Positions 15,727 to 23,920 of a stretch of 64,000 nucleotides of DNA are shown in pieces. A program made the translations under genes and the position numbers. Each line of letters begins with the position of its first letter. Position 1 is the first letter of the stretch. Source of the DNA: Cyclobacteriaceae bacterium (GTDB lineage: Bacteria; Bacteroidota; Bacteroidia; Cytophagales; Cyclobacteriaceae); assembly GCA_026003355.1 (NCBI GenBank), contig BPHC01000003.1, forward strand, positions 103,093 to 167,092, given 5' to 3'. The notes under the pieces were generated by a model, which did not search any database, was not told where the DNA came from, and was given only the letters and a program-made list of their open reading frames with translations.

Positions 15727-18144
15727 ATGTGGACAAGAATCGCGCATTTTATCATCAAGTATAAACTTCCCCTTGCGCTGCTTATACTTTTGATAACGGG
15801 GTGGATGGGATACCACGCCCGTAAAGCTGAGCTGAGTTACGATTTTCGCGGTACCGTGCCGGCACACGATCCTGACCAGGTATTTTTCAACAACTTCAGA
15901 AAACAATTCGGTGAAGACGGCAACATTATTGCGCTGGGATTAAAAGACAGCAGCATATACAACTACAGAAACTTTGAAAAACTGCGCGAGCTGTGTGTGG
16001 CGCTGAAATGGATAGATGGGGTTACCAATGTTATTTCGCTTCCGCAGATTAAAATGATGGTGAAAGACACAGCGCGAAAGCAGTTTGTGCTGACCGATAT
16101 TTTCCCTGCCCGGGTTACCTCGCAGGAACAACTCGACAGCCTGTTGAATGAAAGTCGCAAACAGAAGTTTTACTTCAGGCGAATTGTAAACCAGGATAAC
16201 GGTGCCATAGCAGTGCTGATTACGCTCGACCGCGAAGTGCTCAACTCCGATAAGCGCATAGCGGTTACCAATGAAATTTTAAGCAAGGGAGAGCAGTTTA
16301 GCCGCGCCACTGGCATTGAACTGCATTATGCCGGCCTCCCTTTTGTGCGATCGGTTATTGCACAGGAGGTAAACAGGGAGTTGCAGCTTTTTCTTGCACT
16401 CTCGGTAATCGTTACCGGCATAATTCTTTATCTCTTCTTCCGGTCGGTAAGGGCCATGATTTTTCCGCTGGTGGTTATTGGTATTGTGGTAGTATGGGTG
16501 TTGGGAACCATAGAATTGCTGGGGTACAAAATAACCCTGTTAAGCGGCATGCTTCCCCCCATTATTGTTGTTATAGGCATACCCAATGCCGTTTATCTGT
16601 TAAACAAATATCACGCAGAATATGCAGCTCATCGCAACAAACTGCTTGCCATAAGCCGCGTGATTCGAAAAGTAGGTCTGGCCACTTTTTTAACCAACCT
16701 TACCACTGCCATAGGTTTTTTGGTGCTGCTTACTGCCGATATTACCTTACTGCGTGAATTTGGTATTGTGGCCGGCCTGAATGTAATGGCCACGTTTGTG
16801 GTAAGCCTTATTTTAATACCGGGGTTTTTCTCATGGATGCCCCCGCCATCGCCCCGCCATCTGCGCCACCTAAATCTCAAACACCTGGATAGCTTTTTGG
16901 GCTTTGTAGATGCTGCCGTGCACAGAAACCGCACCGTTATATACTTGGTCACCGCAGTGGTGGTGGTGCTGGCCGCCATTGGCATGTGGCGCATCCACAC
17001 CGTATCGTTTATGGTCGATGATTTGCCCGAAGACAGTGCCATCATTAAAGATCTCCGGTTTTTTGAAGAAAATTTCAGCGGTGTAATGCCGCTGGAGCTG
17101 GTGGTGGATACCGGCAAACGGAGAGGGGTAATTGATGTGCGAAACCTGAAGAAAATTGAAGAACTGGAAAACTTTCTGGCGACCCAGCCCGACCTGTCGG
17201 ATCCTGTTTCGCTGGTAAGCTTCGTTAAAGCTGCCCGGCAGGCCTTTTACAACAACAACCCGGCCCGCTATGCCCTGCCCGATAACCGCGAGCGAAACTT
17301 CATTTTGCCCTACCTGAAGGGGCAAAACGACACCTCAGGCCTGTTCCACTCGTTTGTCGATTCCTCGCTGCAGGTAATGCGCATCTCCCTGCAAATGGCT
17401 GACATCGGATCGAATAAAATGGACTCACTTATTAGCAGGGTGGTCAAGCCAAAAATCGATTCCATCTTTGCAGGTACCAACATTACTGTAAAAGTTACAG
17501 GCACCACGCCCCTGTTTATAAAAGGGAATTCATTTTTGATCAGCAACCTGAAAGGAAGCCTGCTGCTGGCTTTTTTGCTAATAGCCGTTACCATGGGCTT
17601 GCTGTTTGCCAACGTACGCATGATAATGATTGCCCTTATACCCAATATTATACCCATGCTCATTACGGCCGGGTTGATGGGCTACTTTGGTGTTCCGCTT
17701 AAACCCAGCACGGTATTGATATTCAGTATTGCTTTTGGTATTTCGGTTGACTACTCCATACACTTCCTGGCCAAATACCGGCAGGAACTTCATGCCCGTA
17801 AGTTTTTTATTCCTGTGGCAGTAAGCAATACCATCCTCGAAACCGGCAAAAGCATGGTATATACTTCGGTTATTCTGTTTTCGGGCTTCATCATTTTTAC
17901 ATTTTCATCGTTTGGCGGAACGATTGCGCTTGGTACACTTACTTCGGTAACGCTGCTTATCTCCATGTTTACCAACCTGGTGCTCCTGCCTGCACTTATC
18001 CTTTCTTTCGACAAATACAAAGACGGAACCACAGCCCACCTGCCCATTGATGATATGGAGGCCAACTTTTACACCGAGGAAGACGACCAAACCATAGACC
18101 TGAACAAAATACGCATCCACAACCGGCACCCGGCAGCCGAATAA
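15727..18144 (+). CDS. RND/MMPL-family membrane exporter
   Basis: The 805-residue protein starts at ATG 15727 (MWTRIAHFIIKY). It shows the duplicated RND layout: one membrane helix, a large periplasmic loop (residues 30-215), five to six helices with GMLPPIIVVIGIPNAVYLLNKY, then a second helix, a second loop (about 435-610) and another helix group with FSIAFGISVDYSIHFLAKYR. At 805 residues it is shorter than HAE1 pumps (over 1000) and fits the MMPL/hydrophobe exporter group. No membrane-fusion or outer-membrane partner is adjacent. The substrate is unknown; lipids or hopanoid-like molecules are typical for this group. A 66-bp gap with its own promoter element separates it from ileS. Confidence 0.88.
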   Translation: MWTRIAHFIIKYKLPLALLILLITGWMGYHARKAELSYDFRGTVPAHDPDQVFFNNFRKQFGEDGNIIALGLKDSSIYNYRNFEKLRELCVALKWIDGVTNVISLPQIKMMVKDTARKQFVLTDIFPARVTSQEQLDSLLNESRKQKFYFRRIVNQDNGAIAVLITLDREVLNSDKRIAVTNEILSKGEQFSRATGIELHYAGLPFVRSVIAQEVNRELQLFLALSVIVTGIILYLFFRSVRAMIFPLVVIGIVVVWVLGTIELLGYKITLLSGMLPPIIVVIGIPNAVYLLNKYHAEYAAHRNKLLAISRVIRKVGLATFLTNLTTAIGFLVLLTADITLLREFGIVAGLNVMATFVVSLILIPGFFSWMPPPSPRHLRHLNLKHLDSFLGFVDAAVHRNRTVIYLVTAVVVVLAAIGMWRIHTVSFMVDDLPEDSAIIKDLRFFEENFSGVMPLELVVDTGKRRGVIDVRNLKKIEELENFLATQPDLSDPVSLVSFVKAARQAFYNNNPARYALPDNRERNFILPYLKGQNDTSGLFHSFVDSSLQVMRISLQMADIGSNKMDSLISRVVKPKIDSIFAGTNITVKVTGTTPLFIKGNSFLISNLKGSLLLAFLLIAVTMGLLFANVRMIMIALIPNIIPMLITAGLMGYFGVPLKPSTVLIFSIAFGISVDYSIHFLAKYRQELHARKFFIPVAVSNTILETGKSMVYTSVILFSGFIIFTFSSFGGTIALGTLTSVTLLISMFTNLVLLPALILSFDKYKDGTTAHLPIDDMEANFYTEEDDQTIDLNKIRIHNRHPAAE

Positions 18145-18165
18145 CAGGCATTCGGAATTCGTGCG

Positions 18166-18173
18166 TATCTTTG
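18166..18173 (+). promoter_or_regulatory. -7 element (TATCTTTG) before ileS
   Basis: A full match to TAnnTTTG, 37 bp before the ATG at 18211. It would serve ileS and the overlapping lspA. Confidence 0.5.
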
Positions 18174-18210
18174 CTGCCCTGTTTTGCTGAAAATCATTAG
18201 CATTTTTTCA

Positions 18211-21200
18211 ATGACAGAAAAATATCCTGAATTCGGGCAAATCGATTATCCGCGCCTGGCAGCCGAAATACTGGCTTACTGGGAACACGAAAACATTTTT
18301 GAAAAATCGGTGAACAACCGCCAGGGAGCCCACGCCTTTACCTTTTACGAAGGCCCCCCATCGGCCAACGGTACCCCCGGCATTCACCACGTTATGGCCC
18401 GTACCATTAAAGATATTTTCTGCCGCTTTAAAACCCTGCAGGGATATCAGGTAAAACGCAAAGGCGGGTGGGATACCCATGGCCTTCCGGTAGAACTGCA
18501 GGTTGAGAAACAGCTGGGCATTACCAAAGAAGATATAGGCAAAACCATAAGCATTGCCGAGTACAACCAGAAGTGCCGGGAAACGGTAATGATGTACAAA
18601 GACCAGTGGGATGACCTGACCCGCAAAATGGGTTATTGGGTCGACCTTAAGCATCCGTACATTACCTATGAGCCGGCCTATATTGAAACCCTTTGGTGGC
18701 TGCTGAAGCAACTTTACAACAAAGGCCTGCTGTATAAAGGCTATACCATACAACCCTACTCGCCTGCCGCGGGCACAGGGCTAAGCTCGCACGAGCTGAA
18801 CCTGCCCGGCACCTACAAAACGGTTAAGGACACCTCTGTTGTTGCACAGTTTAAAGTTATACGAAATGCACGCTCAGAATTCCTTTTTCAGCCTGAGCCT
18901 GCCGGTGGCGTATTTATTCTGGCCTGGACCACTACACCCTGGACACTTCCTTCCAACACGGCACTGGCGGTGGGCGAAAACATTCGCTACACGGTGGCAG
19001 ACACTTACAACCCCTACACGCATGTTCCCGTAAGGGTAGTGCTGGCAAGCCAGCTGCTGACAAAATACTTTTCTGAAAAAGGCGCCAACATCGACCTTGC
19101 CGGATATAAACCTGGTGATAAGGTCATACCATGGAAGGCCGTGAAAGAAATTCAGGGCTCAGACCTTACCGGCATTCGCTATGAGCAACTTATGCCCTAC
19201 CTGCAGCCCCTGCACCATGCCGAGAATGCCTTTCAGGTGGTGGCAGGCGATTTTGTAACCACCGATGAAGGAACCGGTATTGTACACACCTCGCCCACCT
19301 TTGGCGCTGACGATTTCCGGGTGGCGCGTCAGTACAATATACCGCCACTTACCGTCAGAGATGAAGCCGGCAATGAAGTGCCCGTGGTGGACAGAAAAGG
19401 AAAATTTGTGCGGGCCATAGGCGAAAAACTCAAAGAGGCAGTAGAAAAGTACGGTATCAAAACCCACCGGGTACTTGCAGCCGATGATTTCTATGTAAAG
19501 AACTATACCAATGAAGATGAATCCCATCCCGATTACAAATCGACCGATGTTATCATCTCCATTATTCTGAAAGAAGAAAACAAAGCCTTCCGGGTTGAAA
19601 AATACGAGCATACCTATCCGCATTGCTGGCGCACCGATAAGCCTGTACTTTACTACCCGCTCGATTCATGGTTTATACGTACCACAGCCCTTAAAGACCG
19701 CATGGCCGAACTGAACCGCACCATTAACTGGAAGCCAGAGTCAACCGGCACCGGGCGGTTCGGCAACTGGCTCGAAAACCTGGTAGACTGGAACCTTTCG
19801 CGTTCGCGGTACTGGGGCACACCCCTGCCTGTCTGGCGTACAGCCGATGGCAGGGAGGAAAAATGTATTGGCTCGATCGATGAACTGCGCGAAGAAGTAA
19901 ACAAGGCCATCGCTGCCGGCATTGAAAACCCCAATCCCGATTTGCTGCTGCGGGAAAACCTGCACCAACTGGATCTGCATCGTCCTTATGTAGATGAGTG
20001 GGTATTGGTTAGCGAAACCGGAAAGCCCATGTACCGCGAATCCGACCTGGTAGATGTTTGGTTCGACAGCGGGGCCATGCCGTATGCCCAGTGGGGATTA
20101 AACCCCGGGCTGCTTGCGCAAAACCACAGCCAGCCCTTTAATGAAGGCTGGAACGGGGCCTTCCCGGCCGATTTTATAAGCGAAGGCGTGGACCAAACCC
20201 GGGGTTGGTTCTTTACCCTTCATGCCCTGGCTGTATTGTTATTCGACAGCGTGGCTTTTAAAAATGTAGTCAGCACCGGCCTGCTGCTCGATAAAGACGG
20301 CAACAAAATGTCCAAGCGCTTGGGTAACGTTATCAACCCGTTTGAAACCCTGGAAAAATACGGCCCCGACGCCGTGCGCTGGTACATGATTGAAAATGCG
20401 CCGCCCTGGGAGAACCTGCGGTTTAATCTGGCCGGCGTGGAAGAAGTGCAACGCAAATTTTTCGGCACGTTGTTCAACACCTACTCCTTCTTTGCCCTCT
20501 ATGCCAACATTGACGGCTACATTAAAGACGAACTGAATAACAGCAGCCCGGAAGCGCTTACGCTGCTGGACAGGTGGATATTGTCGCGCCTGCAGGAACT
20601 TATAACAACGGTTACCCGCGCCTACAACGAGTACGAACCCACCCGTGCGGTGCGGGCCATTCAGGAGTTCGTGTGCGACCACCTTTCGAACTGGTATGTG
20701 CGGCTAAACCGGAAACGATTCTGGCAGCCGGCAACAAGGGGAGAACTTTCGGCCGACAAAAAAGCCGCCTACGACACCTTGTTTAACTGCCTGGCTGTAA
20801 CGGCTCAGCTCATGTCGCCCGTGGCTCCGTTTATGGCCGAGTGGCTGTACAAAAATCTTACCGATAACATTCGCCAAAAGGCAAAAGCGCATAACACGCC
20901 ACTGCGTTTCGAATCGGTGCATCTTACCACACTGGTACAGCCGGAAGCCCAATACCGCGATGAGGAATTGGAAAAATCCATGGATTATGCACAGCGTATT
21001 TGTTCCATGGTGCATGCCCTGCGCAAAAGCAGCAAAATAAAAGTACGCACGCCCCTGCACCGTATATTGCTTCCGGTAACGGATGACCGTTTTGCTGCGC
21101 GCGTCCGAATGGTTGAGAATATCATAAAAGCCGAAGTAAACGTAAAAACAGTTGAATACCTGGATGATGCCTCAGGTTTGCTGATAAAGAAAGCCAAACC

Positions 21201-21717
21201 CAACTTTGCCCGGCTGGGAAAAATGTATGGAGCCAGAGTAAAAGATGTAAGCGCTGTTATTCAGGGACTCTCGCACCAGGAGATTGTGCAGTTGGAAAAA
21301 TCAGGAAGCCTGAAGAAACACGGATTTGAGCTTACGCCCGATGATTTGATTGTTTCCACAGAAGATATTCCCGGCTGGCTGGTGGCATCCGAAAACCAGC
21401 TAACGGTTGCGCTGGACGTTACCCTTACCCAAGAACTGAAACAGGAAGGCCTGGCCCGCGATTTTGTAAACCGCATACAAAACCTGCGCAAAGACATGGG
21501 CTTTGCCGTGCTCGATAAAATTGCCATAGAAGTAGACCGGAAATCGCTGGCAAACGGTGACGGAGCGCTGCTCATGGATGCCCTAAACCACTATAACGAG
21601 TATATTCGAACCGAAACCCAGGCATTAAGCCTTGAAATATGCGAAGGCCTTGCGCATGCCATGCCGGTGCAGCTCGATAACCTGGTGCTAAACATAAATA
21701 TTAAATTATGCTCTTAA
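18211..21717 (+). CDS. ileS: Isoleucyl-tRNA synthetase with rearranged HIGH motif (GIHH)
   Basis: Class I enzyme charging tRNA-Ile, 1168 residues from ATG 18211 (MTEKYPEFGQ). The Rossmann core shows FYEGPPSANGTP, then GIHH at residues 57-60 where most enzymes have HxGH, and GGWDTHGLPVE. The CP1 editing domain occupies about residues 200-430 (AWTTTPWTLPSN, GTGIVHTSPTFGADD). KMSKRLGN is intact, and the anticodon-binding and C-terminal domains follow. Size and sequence style match the type 2 (eukaryote-like) IleRS, the class often naturally resistant to mupirocin. The gene overlaps lspA by 10 bp. The first codons of the longer frame (18184) are rejected as leader. Confidence 0.95.
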   Translation: MTEKYPEFGQIDYPRLAAEILAYWEHENIFEKSVNNRQGAHAFTFYEGPPSANGTPGIHHVMARTIKDIFCRFKTLQGYQVKRKGGWDTHGLPVELQVEKQLGITKEDIGKTISIAEYNQKCRETVMMYKDQWDDLTRKMGYWVDLKHPYITYEPAYIETLWWLLKQLYNKGLLYKGYTIQPYSPAAGTGLSSHELNLPGTYKTVKDTSVVAQFKVIRNARSEFLFQPEPAGGVFILAWTTTPWTLPSNTALAVGENIRYTVADTYNPYTHVPVRVVLASQLLTKYFSEKGANIDLAGYKPGDKVIPWKAVKEIQGSDLTGIRYEQLMPYLQPLHHAENAFQVVAGDFVTTDEGTGIVHTSPTFGADDFRVARQYNIPPLTVRDEAGNEVPVVDRKGKFVRAIGEKLKEAVEKYGIKTHRVLAADDFYVKNYTNEDESHPDYKSTDVIISIILKEENKAFRVEKYEHTYPHCWRTDKPVLYYPLDSWFIRTTALKDRMAELNRTINWKPESTGTGRFGNWLENLVDWNLSRSRYWGTPLPVWRTADGREEKCIGSIDELREEVNKAIAAGIENPNPDLLLRENLHQLDLHRPYVDEWVLVSETGKPMYRESDLVDVWFDSGAMPYAQWGLNPGLLAQNHSQPFNEGWNGAFPADFISEGVDQTRGWFFTLHALAVLLFDSVAFKNVVSTGLLLDKDGNKMSKRLGNVINPFETLEKYGPDAVRWYMIENAPPWENLRFNLAGVEEVQRKFFGTLFNTYSFFALYANIDGYIKDELNNSSPEALTLLDRWILSRLQELITTVTRAYNEYEPTRAVRAIQEFVCDHLSNWYVRLNRKRFWQPATRGELSADKKAAYDTLFNCLAVTAQLMSPVAPFMAEWLYKNLTDNIRQKAKAHNTPLRFESVHLTTLVQPEAQYRDEELEKSMDYAQRICSMVHALRKSSKIKVRTPLHRILLPVTDDRFAARVRMVENIIKAEVNVKTVEYLDDASGLLIKKAKPNFARLGKMYGARVKDVSAVIQGLSHQEIVQLEKSGSLKKHGFELTPDDLIVSTEDIPGWLVASENQLTVALDVTLTQELKQEGLARDFVNRIQNLRKDMGFAVLDKIAIEVDRKSLANGDGALLMDALNHYNEYIRTETQALSLEICEGLAHAMPVQLDNLVLNINIKLCS

Positions 21718-22370
21718 CACAGTCGCAGAAATACTTTCTTATAGCCTTTCTGGTGGTGGTTTTCGACCAGTCATCCAAAATGCTGGTGTTCAACAACATG
21801 GAACTGCACCAGGAAATCAATGTGCTGGGCGACTGGTTTCGGATACACTACCTGCTCAACCCGGGCATGGCCTTTGGTATTAAGTGGAACAGCGAATTCG
21901 GCAAGCTGGCACTTACCCTTTTTCGTATTGCTGCCATGCTGGGCATTGCTTTCTACCTGCATCGCAAGGCCAGAGAAAACGCCCACCCCGGCTTACTGTT
22001 TTGCATAGCGCTGATTCTGGGCGGTGCCATAGGCAACGTTATTGACAGCACCTTTTACGGAGTACTGCTTAACAATGCACCACCCGATGCACCCACACCC
22101 TGGTTTCATGGGCAGGTAATTGACATGTTCTTCTTCCCGCTGTTCGATTTTGTGTGGCCCGAATGGGTACCCTGGGTTGGCGGGGAGTACTTTCTGTTTT
22201 TTAGCCCGGTATTCAACCTGGCCGACAGTTCTATTTTTATAGGTGTGGCTATTATCTTCATTATGCAGAAGCGGTTTTTTAATGCGGCTGCAGGGCCATC
22301 GCAGTCTGCCGAAGCCACGGTGGCTGGTGAAACGAAAACCGCTGAGCCGGGAGATCATCAGCAGGCCTGA
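21708..22370 (+). CDS. lspA: Lipoprotein signal peptidase (signal peptidase II)
   Basis: The inner-membrane aspartic protease that cleaves lipoprotein signal peptides before the lipobox cysteine. At 220 residues it is longer than the E. coli enzyme (about 165). It has four membrane helices and the two catalytic aspartates: D113 in GGAIGNVIDS and D173 in FNLADSSI. The extra length is a periplasmic insert (residues 118-162, rich in Pro and Trp) that is common in Bacteroidota, plus a polar tail from about residue 198. The ATG lies inside the ileS 3' end (10-bp overlap). Several lipoproteins in this window (SPFH protein, the gene at 36007) are likely substrates. Confidence 0.95.
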   Translation: MLLTQSQKYFLIAFLVVVFDQSSKMLVFNNMELHQEINVLGDWFRIHYLLNPGMAFGIKWNSEFGKLALTLFRIAAMLGIAFYLHRKARENAHPGLLFCIALILGGAIGNVIDSTFYGVLLNNAPPDAPTPWFHGQVIDMFFFPLFDFVWPEWVPWVGGEYFLFFSPVFNLADSSIFIGVAIIFIMQKRFFNAAAGPSQSAEATVAGETKTAEPGDHQQA

Positions 22371-22378
22371 GCCCATTG

Positions 22379-22420
22379 GGTAAGTGTAATCCCTGTAACC
22401 GCACTTCCTTAATTTTTTTT
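22379..22420 (+). terminator. Probable terminator after ileS-lspA
   Basis: A short stem (GG-AAGTG with CACTTCC, one bulge) is followed by TTAATTTTTTTT. It begins 8 bp after the lspA stop. Confidence 0.45.
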
Positions 22421-22472
22421 GTCAACCGGGGATTATTTTTACTTTTAAGCGCAAACCTCAAACCATACCCTG

Positions 22473-23915
22473 ATGACTGAGAAGCTTTTCAATAAAAAAC
22501 CTATGGAGGTGCTGATGCAGGAGGCCTCGGGCGACACACACGGCCTGAAACGCACCCTGGGTAAATTAAACCTTATTGCATTGGGCATTGGCGCCATTAT
22601 AGGCGCTGGTATTTTTGTGCTCACCGGTCAGGCAGCTGCCCAGTATGCCGGTCCTGCGGTTTCTTTTTCATTTATTGTTTCGGCACTTGCCTGCGGCTTT
22701 GCGGGCCTGTGCTATGCTGAGTTTGCCGCCATGATACCCATTGCAGGCAGCGCATATACTTATTCGTATGCCACGATGGGACGGGGCGTGGCCTGGGTTA
22801 TTGGCTGGGCCCTGGTGCTTGAATATTTGTTTGCCGGTTCAACCGTTGCTGTTGGCTGGAGCGGTTATGTGGTAAACTTTCTCGATTCAATAGGTGTGCA
22901 CATTCCGCCCGAGCTGGCCAATGCACCACTTACCTTTAACGAAAACCATCAACTGGTTGCAACCGGTGCATTGTTTAACCTGCCGGCAGCCTTTATCATA
23001 ACCGTAGTTACAGTATTGCTTTACCGGGGCATCAAAGAATCGGCTACGTTTAACAATATTGTGGTGTTCATCAAACTTACCGTTATTTTTCTGTTCATCA
23101 TTTTCGGCTGGCAATATGTGGTAAACGATAATTGGGTGCCGTTTATACCCAAAAATACCGGAACCTTCGGGCAGTATGGCATGAGCGGCATCTTCCGGGC
23201 ATCGGCTGTAATCTTTTTTGCCTATATAGGCTTTGATGCTGTATCCACTGCCGCACAGGAAGCCAAAAATCCGCAGAAAGATATGCCCTGGGGTATATTG
23301 GGGTCGCTGTTTATCTGCACAGTGGTGTATATTCTCGTTTCGCTGGTCATGACCGGCATTGCTCCCTACACCGAGTTAAACACATCTGCTCCTATTGCTG
23401 TGGCTATTGATAAAGCCGGTGATGGACTAAACTGGCTGAGTCCGTGGATTAAAATTGGCGCCATAGCCGGGCTTACTTCGGTTATCCTGGTTATGCTCAT
23501 GGGCCAAACCCGAATATTCTTCTCCATGGCCAACGACGGACTTTTTTTTGCTCCTTTTTCGAAAGTTCACCCCACATTTGGCACTCCGCACATCTCCACC
23601 ATCGTTACCGGAAGCATAGCCCTTATTGCCTCAGGATTGTTGCCTATTAATGTGCTGGGCGAGCTGGTTTCCATAGGCACGCTGCTGGCCTTTATTATTG
23701 TATGCCTGGGGGTTTTGCTGTTAAGGTACCGAAGGCCCGATCTGCACCGTCCGTTTAAAACGCCGTTGTTTCCGGTTGTGCCTGTGCTGGGTGTTATATG
23801 CTGTGGCGGGGTAATGGCTTTTCTTAATCCGCTAACCTTTATTATTGCCCTGGTGTGGCTGGCCATTGGCATCGTAATTTATGTGCTCTACGGGCATGCC
23901 AGGGCAAAGTACTGA
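22473..23915 (+). CDS. APC-family amino acid permease
   Basis: The 480-residue protein has 12 or more hydrophobic segments and the APC-family signature GIGAIIGAGIFVLTGQAAAQYAGPA split over the first two helices (residues 38-62), the conserved GLCYAEFAAMIPIAGSAYTY, and FFAYIGFDAVSTAAQEAKNP in helix 6. These match the cationic amino acid transporter (CAT/YfnA) branch. It imports amino acids with protons or by exchange. It is a lone gene and its stop is 5 bp from the convergent ccmF stop. Confidence 0.9.
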   Translation: MTEKLFNKKPMEVLMQEASGDTHGLKRTLGKLNLIALGIGAIIGAGIFVLTGQAAAQYAGPAVSFSFIVSALACGFAGLCYAEFAAMIPIAGSAYTYSYATMGRGVAWVIGWALVLEYLFAGSTVAVGWSGYVVNFLDSIGVHIPPELANAPLTFNENHQLVATGALFNLPAAFIITVVTVLLYRGIKESATFNNIVVFIKLTVIFLFIIFGWQYVVNDNWVPFIPKNTGTFGQYGMSGIFRASAVIFFAYIGFDAVSTAAQEAKNPQKDMPWGILGSLFICTVVYILVSLVMTGIAPYTELNTSAPIAVAIDKAGDGLNWLSPWIKIGAIAGLTSVILVMLMGQTRIFFSMANDGLFFAPFSKVHPTFGTPHISTIVTGSIALIASGLLPINVLGELVSIGTLLAFIIVCLGVLLLRYRRPDLHRPFKTPLFPVVPVLGVICCGGVMAFLNPLTFIIALVWLAIGIVIYVLYGHARAKY

Positions 23916-23920
23916 GTATT

